A stretch of DNA of 42,808 nucleotides from Ilumatobacteraceae bacterium (lineage in GTDB: Bacteria; Actinomycetota; Acidimicrobiia; Acidimicrobiales; Iamiaceae). Shown piece after piece: positions 7,570-15,220 of the stretch (position 1 is the first letter of the stretch; every line of letters begins with the position of its first letter). The stretch spans positions 1 through 42,808 of the forward strand of contig JAOBWH010000190.1 in NCBI GenBank assembly GCA_025463265.1, read 5' to 3'. Both the position numbers and the translations under genes were made by a program. The notes below the pieces were generated by a model. It did not search any database and was not told the origin of the DNA. It was given only the letters and a program-made list of their open reading frames with translations.

Positions 7570-10272
7570 TCAGAGTCCCAGTTCGCCGGCGCGCGTCAGC
7601 GCCTCACGTCGGTTGGTGGCACCGAGCTTGGTGTAGATGTGCTTGGTGTGGGTGCGGAGCGTGTTGAGCGACACGTGCAGTTCCCGGGCGATGTCGGGCC
7701 CGCTCAGGTCGCCGCGCAGGAGCCGGAGCACGTCGATCTCCCGATCGCTCAGCCGGTCGAGGAGCAGGTCCTGCCGTGGGCGGGCCGTCGGTTCGGCACC
7801 CTGGGCGACCTCTGCGGCCGCCAGCACCGTCGCGGCGTACGAAGCGGGTCCTTCGGTCGTGGCGATCGAGCGCAGGAGCCGGGTGACCGCTGGTCCGGCG
7901 TGGAGGAACAGCCGGATGTGACCTTCCGGCTCCGCGCGCCGCAGCGCCTCCCCCAATGCTTGGTTTGCGGCCGGGACGTCATCGCGTGCGTCGTGCAGCG
8001 CCGAGAGCAGGACGAGGATCTCGATGGTGCTCCCGATCCGTCCGCCTTCCTCAGCAGCGTCGAGGAGCCGGTTCAGGAGCGTCCTCGCGTGTTCGGTCGG
8101 CGCCAGGCTCTTGTCAGCCGCTCCTCGTGCGACGAGCACCCGGGCGAAGGTGATGTGCTCGAACTCCTGGACGTAGGTGAGGGTGTCGTCGACCCCGAAT
8201 CGCCGACGGCGGGCCCAGTCCTCCGCGAGGTCGAGGTCGCCTCGCGCCAGCTGCACCCGGGCGCGGAGCGCCTCGACGGGCCTGACGGGTGGTGAGTAGT
8301 CGGTCGCGTAGAGCGGCAGGGCCTCGTCGAGGAGCGAGAGCGCCCCATCGAGGTCCCCGCGTGCGCGAAGCAGCCGAGCCGTGGTGACGCGCCGACGGTA
8401 CGGGTGCTGGGGCAGTCCGGCTGACTCGCCGAGCTCGGCGCTCGTCTCGAGGTGATCGGCGGCTCGGTCGAGCTCGTTGCGCTCGATGAGCACCTCGCTG
8501 AGGCCGACGTGCATGTCTGCGGCGCCCCGGAGCCCGGGATGTTCGACGGTGAGGTCGAGGGCGTGTTCGAGGGTGCGCTGGGCGTCGCGCAGGCGCCCTT
8601 GGGCGAGCTGCATGTCGGCCAGGGCGAGCGAGATGCCCATGGCATCGGGCAGGTAGCCGCCGACCTCGAACCGCTGGAGCGCTTCGGTGTAGCGCTCCTG
8701 GGCGCTGACGAGTTCGCCCTGGCTCCACTGGGCGAGGCCGAGGAGGGCCGAACCGGCTCCCCGCTGCAGCGGGTCCTGTTCGCCGGCCAGTGCAAGGGCG
8801 CGCGTCGCATGGGTGATCGTCCCGTCGGGGTCACCGGCGAGCAGGGAGAGCCCGGCACGGTGGATCGAGATCATCGCTGGGAGTTGCCGGTACGCCGCTT
8901 GGTCGATGACCACCGGCTGCTGGTCTGGCTCGAGCTGGGATTCGGCGAGGTCGAGGAGTGCCTCGACGCCGGTCGGGTCACCGCTGGCCATGCGGGCGCC
9001 GGCCAAGGTGTCTGCGAGGACGGGGCGGTCATCGAACACCTCGGGGGGCAGGGACTCGAGCCACGAACGGAGCTGGTCTTCTTGACGGGCCCGCTGCATC
9101 GCCGAGGCAGCGCGCTCGATCAGCTCCGCAGCGAGGAGGGGGTGCCCGCCCGACACCGCCTGGCTGATGGCTTCGTGGGGCTCGCCGTTGGCGGCGTACC
9201 AGGCGCTCGCTCGACGGTGCAGCTCGGGCACCAGGTCCGCGTGATCGTCGGCGAGCCTGGCCCGGAGGACGTCGCCGAAGAGGTGGTGGTACCGGTACCA
9301 GGTGCGGCGGTCGTCGAGCGCGATGAGGAACAGGTTCGACCGCTCGAGGTGCTCGAGGATCGCTCGGGCGTCGTCGCGCCCGGTGACGGCGGCGCACAGC
9401 GGCCCGGTGAGGCGAGGGAGGATCGAGGTGGCGAGGAGGAACTCGCGGACGTCGCTTGCCTGGTGCTCGAGCACCTCGTCGGCGAGGTAGTCGAGGATGA
9501 ACCGGTCGTCGCCGGCGAAATCGGCGACGAACGACGATGGGTCGCTGCGGCCCTGCATCGACAAGGCGGCGAGCTGGAGCGCGGCGATCCAGCCTTCGGT
9601 CCGCGAGTCGAGCACCTCGACGTCGCGGTCGGTGAGGGCCAGGTCCATGGCGTCGCCGAGGTACGAGCCAGCTTCCTCCGTGGTGAAGCGGAGGTCGGCG
9701 GCGCGGACCTCGAGCAGGTCCCCGCTGGCCCGCAGCGATGCGAGCGGGAGGGGCGGATCGGCACGGGTGGCGATGACCAGGCGGATCTGGGGCGGGAGGT
9801 GCTCGAGGAGGAACGCGAGGGACTGGTGGATGTCGGTCGACTCGATGAGGTGGTAGTCGTCGAGGACGAGAACCAGATCCTGGGCAGCGGTCTCGAGGTC
9901 GTTGATGAGGGTCGAGACCACAGCGTCGAGCGGTGCTCCGGGCGATTGGAGGAGCGTGGCGGCGTGGGAGCTCAGCTCTGGTGCCGCGGCGTCGAGCGTC
10001 GCCACGACGTAGGTCCAGAACGCGACCGGATCGTCGTCGCGCTGGTCGAGGGAGAGCCAGGCGGTGCCTTCGCTGTCGGCGAACCACTCGGCCACGAGCG
10101 TCGTCTTGCCGAAGCCGGCCGGGGCGGAGACCAAGGTGAGTGCCCGCTGCCGGCTTCGCTCGGCGAGGTGCGTCAGCCGAGGGCGGGCGATGAGGGTGCG
10201 CCGTCGTCGAGGCGGGTGCAGCTTCGTTGCGAGCAGTGGTGGCCTTGGGGCCGGTGGGCCGGTGTCGGTCAC
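7570..10272 (-). CDS. MalT-like LuxR-family transcriptional regulator (STAND ATPase)
   Basis: A 900-residue regulator in the usual MalT order: AAA/STAND ATPase with Walker A APAGFGKTT (50-58) and Walker B LVLVLDDYH (133-141), a winged-helix region, a long helical TPR-like sensor (about 430-820), and a C-terminal LuxR helix-turn-helix (about 836-900; LSDREIDVLRLL then ISxNTLRTHTKHIYTKL-like pattern). Family members oligomerise on binding a small inducer and ATP, then activate transcription. The frame is open for 91 codons upstream, but GTG 10272 overlaps the stop of the XRE-cupin gene (GTGA) and starts the normal family N-terminus. Likely regulates the ABC operon that follows it on the same strand; the inducer is unknown. 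Confidence 0.92.
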   Translation of the reverse strand: MTDTGPPAPRPPLLATKLHPPRRRRTLIARPRLTHLAERSRQRALTLVSAPAGFGKTTLVAEWFADSEGTAWLSLDQRDDDPVAFWTYVVATLDAAAPELSSHAATLLQSPGAPLDAVVSTLINDLETAAQDLVLVLDDYHLIESTDIHQSLAFLLEHLPPQIRLVIATRADPPLPLASLRASGDLLEVRAADLRFTTEEAGSYLGDAMDLALTDRDVEVLDSRTEGWIAALQLAALSMQGRSDPSSFVADFAGDDRFILDYLADEVLEHQASDVREFLLATSILPRLTGPLCAAVTGRDDARAILEHLERSNLFLIALDDRRTWYRYHHLFGDVLRARLADDHADLVPELHRRASAWYAANGEPHEAISQAVSGGHPLLAAELIERAASAMQRARQEDQLRSWLESLPPEVFDDRPVLADTLAGARMASGDPTGVEALLDLAESQLEPDQQPVVIDQAAYRQLPAMISIHRAGLSLLAGDPDGTITHATRALALAGEQDPLQRGAGSALLGLAQWSQGELVSAQERYTEALQRFEVGGYLPDAMGISLALADMQLAQGRLRDAQRTLEHALDLTVEHPGLRGAADMHVGLSEVLIERNELDRAADHLETSAELGESAGLPQHPYRRRVTTARLLRARGDLDGALSLLDEALPLYATDYSPPVRPVEALRARVQLARGDLDLAEDWARRRRFGVDDTLTYVQEFEHITFARVLVARGAADKSLAPTEHARTLLNRLLDAAEEGGRIGSTIEILVLLSALHDARDDVPAANQALGEALRRAEPEGHIRLFLHAGPAVTRLLRSIATTEGPASYAATVLAAAEVAQGAEPTARPRQDLLLDRLSDREIDVLRLLRGDLSGPDIARELHVSLNTLRTHTKHIYTKLGATNRREALTRAGELGL

Positions 10273-10865
10273 TCGCCGGGTGTCCGGCGATGGGGGGCGG
10301 CGCGGACGTGGATCCGTTCGCCGGACTGGCCGAGGAGGCTGAGCAGCTCGACCGGTTGGCCGCCTGCTGCACCGAACCAGTGCGGCACCGCGGTGTCGAA
10401 CTCGGCGACCTCGCCTCGGCTCATGGAGATGTCGTGGTCGGCGACGATGAGCCGCATCTCGCCGGCCAGGACGTACAGCCACTCGTAGCCCTCGTGGATG
10501 CGGAGCTCGGGAGGTTCGTCGGTCGGCTCGATGATCACCTTCCACGCCTGCAGCCCACCCGCCTGGCGGGTGAGCGGGATGACGACGCGGCCGTTTCGGT
10601 CTTGGGGCACGAACTGCACCCTCGGGTCACCGACCTCGGGGGCCCCGACGAGTTCGTCGAGCGGTACCTGGTGCGCCTCGGCGATGGGCAGCAGGAGCTC
10701 GAGGCTCGGCTTGCGCTGCCCTGACTCGAGCCGCGACAGCGTGCTCTTCGAGATGCCGGTCGCATCGGCCAGTTCGGTGAGCGTCACGCCGCGCCGGTCC
10801 CGCACTCGGCGCAAGCGCGGGCCGACCTCAGCCAGGACCGCAGCGAGCGGTGATGTCCCCTCCAC
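10269..10865 (-). CDS. XRE-family regulator with C-terminal cupin domain
   Basis: A 198-residue protein: HTH_3 DNA-binding domain (about 14-70; LTELADATGISKSTLSRLE) and a cupin_2 ligand-binding barrel (about 108-185; HEGYEWLYVLAGEM and the later PHWF strand). Such regulators usually control a neighbouring enzyme gene in response to a small molecule. It starts at GTG 10865 and diverges from the flavoprotein gene across a 91-bp spacer with an inverted repeat, and its stop overlaps the LuxR start (GTGA), so the two regulators are probably translated together. Autoregulation and control of the flavoprotein gene are the natural inference. Confidence 0.9.
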   Translation of the reverse strand: MEGTSPLAAVLAEVGPRLRRVRDRRGVTLTELADATGISKSTLSRLESGQRKPSLELLLPIAEAHQVPLDELVGAPEVGDPRVQFVPQDRNGRVVIPLTRQAGGLQAWKVIIEPTDEPPELRIHEGYEWLYVLAGEMRLIVADHDISMSRGEVAEFDTAVPHWFGAAGGQPVELLSLLGQSGERIHVRAAPHRRTPGE

Positions 10866-10896
10866 TGGGCCAGTTGACCACGCATTCCCGGAAACG

Positions 10897-10910
10897 GCAA
10901 CGCCTGTTGC
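10897..10910. promoter_or_regulatory. inverted repeat GCAAC-N4-GTTGC in a divergent promoter region
   Basis: A 5-bp-arm dyad in the 91-bp space between the divergent XRE-cupin and flavoprotein genes. A second short dyad, TTCC-C-GGAA, lies at 10885-10893. Either could be the operator of the XRE-cupin regulator. Confidence 0.35.
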
Positions 10911-10956
10911 GCATCGGGTTGAGGTGGACGACGCTCACCCCTGGAGGTGATCTCAG

Positions 10957-11958
10957 ATGGAGACGACCAAGAGGTACGACGTGGCGATCGTCGGCGGCGG
11001 AGCGGCCGGACTGAGTGCAGCACTGGTGCTGGGCCGGGCGCGCCGGCGAATCTTGGTGATCGATGCCGGCGCCCCTCGGAATGCGCCCGCCGCTCACATG
11101 CAGGGCTTCTTGTCCCGTGACGGGATGCCGCCGAGCGAACTGCTCGCTGTCGGCAGGGAAGAGGTAGCCGGCTACGGCGTCGAGCTCGTCGACGACACCG
11201 TGACCAGCCTCGAGCAGATCTCCGGCGGGGACGTCTGCAGCCCGGTCGAGGTCGCCTACCGGCTGCACCTCGCCGGCGGTTCAGCCGTCGACGCCCGTCG
11301 TGTGCTCGTCACCACCGGCGTGAGCGATCACATCCCCGACCTTCCCGGGATCCGCGAGCGGTGGGGACGCGACCTGCTCCACTGCCCCTACTGCCACGGC
11401 TGGGAGGTGCGCGACGAGCCGCTCGGCGTCCTCGGCACCAACGCGGGCTCGGTCCAGCACGCGCTGCTCATCCGCCAGTGGTCGAGCGATGTCACCTTCT
11501 TCGCTCACACCTCCGAGCTGACCGACATGGAGTGCCGCCGGCTCGACGCCCGAGGCATCACCGTCGTCTTCGGCGAGGTCGCACGGATCGTCGTCGAAGA
11601 CGACCGCCTGACCGGCGTCGAGCTGGTCGACGGCCGGTTCATGGCGCGCACTGCGGTGTTCGTCCGCCCCGGGATCCACCCCCACCCGGACGGTCTGCTC
11701 GCCGGCCTCGGATGCCACCACGACGACACGGGGTTCGTGACCACCGACCGCACCGGCCGAACGTCCAACCCCGGGGTCTGGGCAGCGGGCAACGTCGCCG
11801 ACCCGCGCGCCCAGGTCATCACCGCCGCCGGTGCGGGATCGGCTGCCGCCATCGCGATCAACAACGACCTGGTCCAGGCCGACACCGACCGAGCCGTCCG
11901 CACCGACCACGGCCTCGCACCCTCACGGCCTCAATGCGAAGCAGCTCCCAGGGGGTAA
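10957..11958 (+). CDS. thioredoxin-reductase-like NAD(P)/FAD-dependent oxidoreductase
   Basis: A 333-residue pyridine-nucleotide flavoprotein. FAD-binding GGGAAG (13-18) follows the first strand; the redox pair is C143-P-Y-C146 in HCPYCHGWE, and ATG..AAGNVAD near 290 is the second FAD motif (WAAGNVADPRAQ). The second dinucleotide fold is atypical (GVLGTNAGSVQHA rather than GxGxxA), as in the CPYCHG subgroup that differs from true TrxB (CAxC). It may reduce a thioredoxin-like or small-molecule disulfide substrate. ATG 10957 has a GGAGG 9 bases upstream. It diverges from an XRE-cupin regulator. The last 20 or so residues (Arg/Pro/Ala-rich) do not look like family sequence and lie at the island junction, so the native C-terminus may have been altered. 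Confidence 0.88.
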   Translation: METTKRYDVAIVGGGAAGLSAALVLGRARRRILVIDAGAPRNAPAAHMQGFLSRDGMPPSELLAVGREEVAGYGVELVDDTVTSLEQISGGDVCSPVEVAYRLHLAGGSAVDARRVLVTTGVSDHIPDLPGIRERWGRDLLHCPYCHGWEVRDEPLGVLGTNAGSVQHALLIRQWSSDVTFFAHTSELTDMECRRLDARGITVVFGEVARIVVEDDRLTGVELVDGRFMARTAVFVRPGIHPHPDGLLAGLGCHHDDTGFVTTDRTGRTSNPGVWAAGNVADPRAQVITAAGAGSAAAIAINNDLVQADTDRAVRTDHGLAPSRPQCEAAPRG

Positions 11959-12034
11959 TGAACCCTCGCTCCCAGATCCCGTCACGCAGCCACGACGGCT
12001 CCTGTTGGTAGGCGGGACGCTTCCGGCCAGCCAC
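11858..12034 (-). pseudogene. truncated gene remnant at the left island junction
   Basis: A 58-codon frame from GTG 12034 on the minus strand. Its first about 33 residues look like real protein (AYQQEPSWLRDGIWERGF then ITPWELLRI), while the rest, antiparallel to the end of the flavoprotein gene, is Arg/Gly noise. I read it as the 5' part of a larger gene cut off where island DNA meets the flavoprotein gene. I cannot name the family. Confidence 0.35.
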
Positions 12035-12039
12035 CTCGG

Positions 12040-12159
12040 TCAGATTCGCTGGCCGGTGCTGATGCGGTACCGGGTGTCGAGGTCGCCGGCGTAGTCGCTT
12101 CTGATGGTGACCTCGTCTTCATGGGTCACCATCACCGCACTGTGCATCACCTCGCTCAC
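12040..12159 (-). CDS. 39-residue putative ORF overlapping the upstream small membrane gene
   Basis: GTG 12159 overlaps the stop of the upstream gene as GTGA. The frame encodes 39 residues with ordinary composition (EVTIRSDYAGDLDTRYRIS), unlike the Arg/Pro-rich sequences of shadow frames. It may be a real small protein, a C-terminal part of the upstream gene displaced by a frameshift, or debris near the island end. No function can be given. Confidence 0.3.
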   Translation of the reverse strand: MSEVMHSAVMVTHEDEVTIRSDYAGDLDTRYRISTGQRI

Positions 12160-12515
12160 GCCGCCGCCGGACCCCTGACATGATCGTCTATCCAGGTGGG
12201 CCTGCGAAGCGAGTGATTGGGACCGTAGGCCTGCTGCCGCCAATGACCGCGCACGTCGGATTGGTGGTCGAGGGAGCGGCGGCTGGCGCTCGGAGCATCG
12301 GCTGCGGTCTCCAGTGCGTTCATGAGGAGCGCGCCCGCGCCGACGCCCGGCGTGCTGCCTGTGATCGTGTCCTCGTCTTTGGACAGAACGATGTAGCCGA
12401 CACCGAGGACGATGGCGGCACCGGCGGCACTCGCAGCGATCCAGAGCTTGCGGCGACTGGGCTGGGCGGGTGGCTCGGCTGGTGGCTCAACGGGGGGGCC
12501 TGGGATGGTGTCCAT
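12156..12515 (-). CDS. small single-pass membrane protein, unknown function
   Basis: A 119-residue frame: Pro/Glu-rich cytoplasmic N-terminus, Arg-Arg-Lys, then one clear TM helix (about 24-45, IAASAAGAAIVLGVGYIVL) and an outer region that becomes less protein-like after residue 80. Start ATG 12515 has GGGAG upstream. It diverges from the TIR gene. The C-terminal part could be out of frame; the 39-residue ORF that follows with a 4-base overlap may be its displaced end. Confidence 0.5.
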   Translation of the reverse strand: MDTIPGPPVEPPAEPPAQPSRRKLWIAASAAGAAIVLGVGYIVLSKDEDTITGSTPGVGAGALLMNALETAADAPSASRRSLDHQSDVRGHWRQQAYGPNHSLRRPTWIDDHVRGPAAA

Positions 12516-12684
12516 GTCTCGATCTCCCTGGCATTCGTCGTGGTCAGTCGGGGGTATCGGAGGCTAACTCATCCTCTCCGATCGGGGCCTTGAATCTCGG
12601 CGACCATCAGGCGCGTGGCAGGAGGCGCGGCGAGGTTCGTGATCTCGACGCATCGGCGCGGACTCGTCTGCGATCATCGCCCGT

Positions 12685-13290
12685 GTGGATGCCTTCCTGT
12701 CGCACAATCACGCCGATAAGGAGTCGGCGAGGCGTCTGGGCGCTCAGCTCACCCTCGCCGGGGCCTACGTCTGGTACGACGACTGGGAGGTGCGAGCAGG
12801 CGACTCGATACCGGGCAAGGTGAACGAAGCCTTGGCGTCGGTCGACACGGCAGTCCTCGTGTGGTCCGTCGACGCTGATCGGTCTGCCTGGGTTCGAGCC
12901 GAGCTTGAGACAGCGATCGTGCAGTCGCTCGGGGCTGATGACTTCTGCGTCATTCCCGTAGTGCTCGATGAGACGCCGCTGCCGTCGCTCTTACTTCCTC
13001 TGAAGCGGGTGGATCTACGCGACGGCGACGTGAGTCGGGCGGTAAACGAGATCATGGCCTTCTCGACGGACCAGCAGCGGCTGCTTGCGATCCAAGAGAC
13101 ACTCCGAGAGGCGGGATTCGAGGTTCGGCACTTCGAGGGCTACGGGCCGGTGGTGTGCTGTCCGGCTTGTGGAGCCGGTTTCGAACACCTCCGTGGCTGG
13201 TCGCAGGTGGATGTACAGCGAGACGATAGGTACGCCGGGGTCGAATGCGAACGATGCGGGTTCCAGGATGGTGGCGAAGTCGGTTGGTAA
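12685..13290 (+). CDS. TIR-domain protein with C-terminal zinc ribbon
   Basis: A 201-residue protein. Residues 1-125 form a TIR domain: FLSHNHADKESARRL (4-18), the WYDDWEVRAGDSIP loop (30-43), and SAWVRAELE (67-75) whose Glu73 is in the place of the catalytic Glu of NAD-cleaving TIRs. Residues 155-195 hold a zinc ribbon (C159-x2-C162 ... C188-x2-C191). TIR proteins of bacterial defence cleave NAD+ or make cyclic ADP-ribose signals when a partner senses infection. Start is GTG 12685; no ribosome binding site is seen. The neighbours are a small membrane protein (divergent) and a broken recombinase, so no obvious sensor partner (Argonaute, ThsA, STING) adjoins it. The zinc ribbon could be the sensor (inference). 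Confidence 0.82.
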   Translation: MDAFLSHNHADKESARRLGAQLTLAGAYVWYDDWEVRAGDSIPGKVNEALASVDTAVLVWSVDADRSAWVRAELETAIVQSLGADDFCVIPVVLDETPLPSLLLPLKRVDLRDGDVSRAVNEIMAFSTDQQRLLAIQETLREAGFEVRHFEGYGPVVCCPACGAGFEHLRGWSQVDVQRDDRYAGVECERCGFQDGGEVGW

Positions 13291-13306
13291 GTCCGCCAGG
13301 TCGGCC

Positions 13307-13339
13307 CTAGCCCTAGTGCTAGGTCGCAGCTAGTCCTAG
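13307..13339. repeat. cluster of five CTAG tetranucleotides upstream of the serine recombinase
   Basis: CTAG occurs at 13307, 13313, 13319, 13330 and 13336, that is five times in 33 bases, with partial inverted symmetry (CCTAG...CTAGG). The tetranucleotide is generally rare in bacteria. It lies 17 bases after the TIR gene and about 80 bases before the recombinase start, where a resolvase-type crossover or binding site would be expected. Confidence 0.5.
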
Positions 13340-13417
13340 CAAGCGATGCCGCGACCTGCATGTTCGCAATACCTACGGGAACCGACACAGCAGCAGCGTT
13401 CAGAGCTACAACAAGCC

Positions 13418-14174
13418 ATGCAGAACAACGCGAAGAAGCTACGGCTGATCGGCTACCTCCGGTGCTCCACAGAAGGCCAGGTCGAAAAGTTCGGCCTGGA
13501 GGCCCAGCGCCAGGCGATCAGCGCCTGGGCGAAGGCCAACGGCCACCGTGTAATCGAGGTGGTGTCCGACGACGCCATCTCGGGCACGGTCGAGGCGCTG
13601 GAGCGTGAGGGCCTGGCGGCGGCGATCGATGCCGTCCAGCAGGGCCGTGCCGACGGCGTTCTGTGCGCCCGGCTCGACCGGCTCGCTCGCAGCCTGACGG
13701 TCCAGGAAGCTGCGCTCGGGCTGATCTGGCAGGCGGAAGGCCGGGTGTTCTGCGCCGACTCCGGCGAGGTCGCCGAGGACGATGCCGATGACCCGATGCG
13801 GACCGCCCTGAGGCAGATCGTCGGGGCCATAGCCCAGCTCGACCGTGCGTTGATTTCTAAGCGCCTCCGCGATGGCCGCAGGGTCAAGGCCGAGCAGGGC
13901 GGGTTCGTCGGTGGAGCGCCTCGCTACGGCTTCCGTGCTGCAGGCGGAGCTTGTCGAGGACCCGGCCGAGCAGGCCGTGGTGGCACGGATGCTGGCCCTC
14001 CGGTCTGCTGGCAGTTCGCTCAACTCGGTGGCCGGGGTGATGAACTCCGAGGGTGTGCCCACGAAGCGGGGTGGCCGCTGGACCGCTTCAGCAGTCTCCC
14101 GAGCCATCGACCCCGAGGCTCGGGAGCGTGCTCGGCGGCGCGCAGCGATCGCTCGAAACCGACGGGTCGCCTGA
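13418..14174 (+). pseudogene. serine recombinase (resolvase family), frameshifted
   Basis: Two frames together make one small serine recombinase of about 251 residues. From ATG 13418 the catalytic domain is intact: GYLRCST with nucleophile Ser17, LDRLARS, and the C-terminal GGAPRYGFRA. Near 13930-13950 the protein continues in the next frame (LVEDPAEQAVVARM ... GVPTKRGGRW ... SAVSRA), the usual DNA-binding recombinase domain, to the stop at 14174. One base too many in GGCGGAG would explain the break; removing one G restores GFRAAGELVEDP. It is either inactivated, a sequencing error, or (unlikely) a programmed shift. A longer start at 13346 is possible. It marks the left part of the island as mobile DNA. 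Confidence 0.8.
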
Positions 14175-14224
14175 TCGGATGGGCCAGGTCTGGCCTGGCT
14201 TTGCTCCCGGCCGGTAGTTCGGGG

Positions 14225-15088
14225 CTACGAGGTCGTCTCGGCCGTGGGCGGTCCAGGTGGGTTTGAGGTCGGTGGTGCAAGGAAGCGGTTCGGGACCTTG
14301 ATGTCGTCGTGAGGGTTCGTCCAGAGGTACCGGCCGAGAACTATTAGGAGAGGTACTCCGACGAGGATGCCGAGGGCCGTGGCGATGTTCTCCGACGTTT
14401 CCGGCGAGACCGAGTTGAAGGTGACGATCCAGATCACTCCCCCGAAAAGCCCACGGAGCCAGGCGCAGGCTCCAATGCCACCAGCGATCATCGCCCAGAA
14501 CCTCCATCGGCCCGCTGAGATGGCTCCAGGACCGTTCATCGGCTTGTCGCCGCTGCGGCGTCGCGCTTCGACGGCGACGGCGAAGGTGATCGGCCCCCCA
14601 ATAGCGAGAAGCATGAACCAACCAAAGAGCCAGGCCCCCGTCTTGATCGCCGAATTCGAGGGTGTCGAGGGCCGGACCGTGGACCGTGGCCCGCGTTTCG
14701 GGTTGGGAACAGGGGCCAGCGCACAGAACTGCTCGGCCCACGAATTGACGCCCACGATCTGTCCGCCGCCGTTGATGGTGAACAGCGCAACGCCTGCCGA
14801 CTCGGCGAAAGTGCTGGCTTGGGGCGTGTAACCGCTGCCCGAGAAGAACAGGGCGTGCCGATGGCCGTGCGCGGCTCCCTTGAGGCGCTGAACATCCGGC
14901 CCACCTACCGGCTTGGCGTGCGCCTTGACTTGGCCTGCGATAGCGGGACCGACGAGGTCAAGACCCCCATCGGCACCAGAGGTCGTTAGGTTCACGTCGT
15001 GCCCGAGCGATCGGACGAAGTCCACGGCGGCGAATTCCATCGCCTGCCACGCGGTCGGCTCGCTCTGTCCGGTTGGCCCCCACCCCAC
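14225..15088 (-). CDS. Mrr-like restriction endonuclease fused to membrane helices
   Basis: A 287-residue protein. The N-terminal 110 residues match the Mrr_cat PD-(D/E)XK fold: GGLD44 strand, Q53-V-K55 in place of E-x-K, and FFSGSGYTPQA, the Mrr-family third strand. Two or three hydrophobic segments follow (about 148-175, 198-222, 232-256), then a Pro-rich tail. Membrane-anchored Mrr-like nucleases occur in phage-defence loci, where they may cut DNA entering at the envelope (inference). GTG 15088 is 6 bases after a TACGGT box, so it should be leaderless. It follows the NERD gene by 132 bp in the same direction but has its own promoter. Confidence 0.78.
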   Translation of the reverse strand: MGWGPTGQSEPTAWQAMEFAAVDFVRSLGHDVNLTTSGADGGLDLVGPAIAGQVKAHAKPVGGPDVQRLKGAAHGHRHALFFSGSGYTPQASTFAESAGVALFTINGGGQIVGVNSWAEQFCALAPVPNPKRGPRSTVRPSTPSNSAIKTGAWLFGWFMLLAIGGPITFAVAVEARRRSGDKPMNGPGAISAGRWRFWAMIAGGIGACAWLRGLFGGVIWIVTFNSVSPETSENIATALGILVGVPLLIVLGRYLWTNPHDDIKVPNRFLAPPTSNPPGPPTAETTS

Positions 15089-15094
15089 CTCGCC

Positions 15095-15100
15095 ACCGTA
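15095..15100 (-). promoter_or_regulatory. -10 box of leaderless promoter for the Mrr-like gene
   Basis: TACGGT (minus strand) with exactly 6 bases to GTG 15088. It also supports that start over any upstream alternative. Confidence 0.55.
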
Positions 15101-15220
15101 GTTCGACCTCCCGACACCGGGGTCCGTGATCTCGATGCCTGCTGCGCTGTGAGACCCGAGGTCCGCTCTGGCCAGGCGGAGTGGATGCTTTGGACGGCGG
15201 TCGAACCATCGTGCAGCCGC

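Noticed and set aside
8452-10488. 678-codon plus-strand frame opposite the LuxR regulator
   Set aside because: No motif and composition typical of antisense to a coding strand of high GC at third positions.
11900-12160. Second copy of the tRNA-Gly 3' end as a left attachment site
   Set aside because: I looked for the T-arm and acceptor sequence near the left island end and found no match longer than about 9 bases; a proper alignment is still needed.
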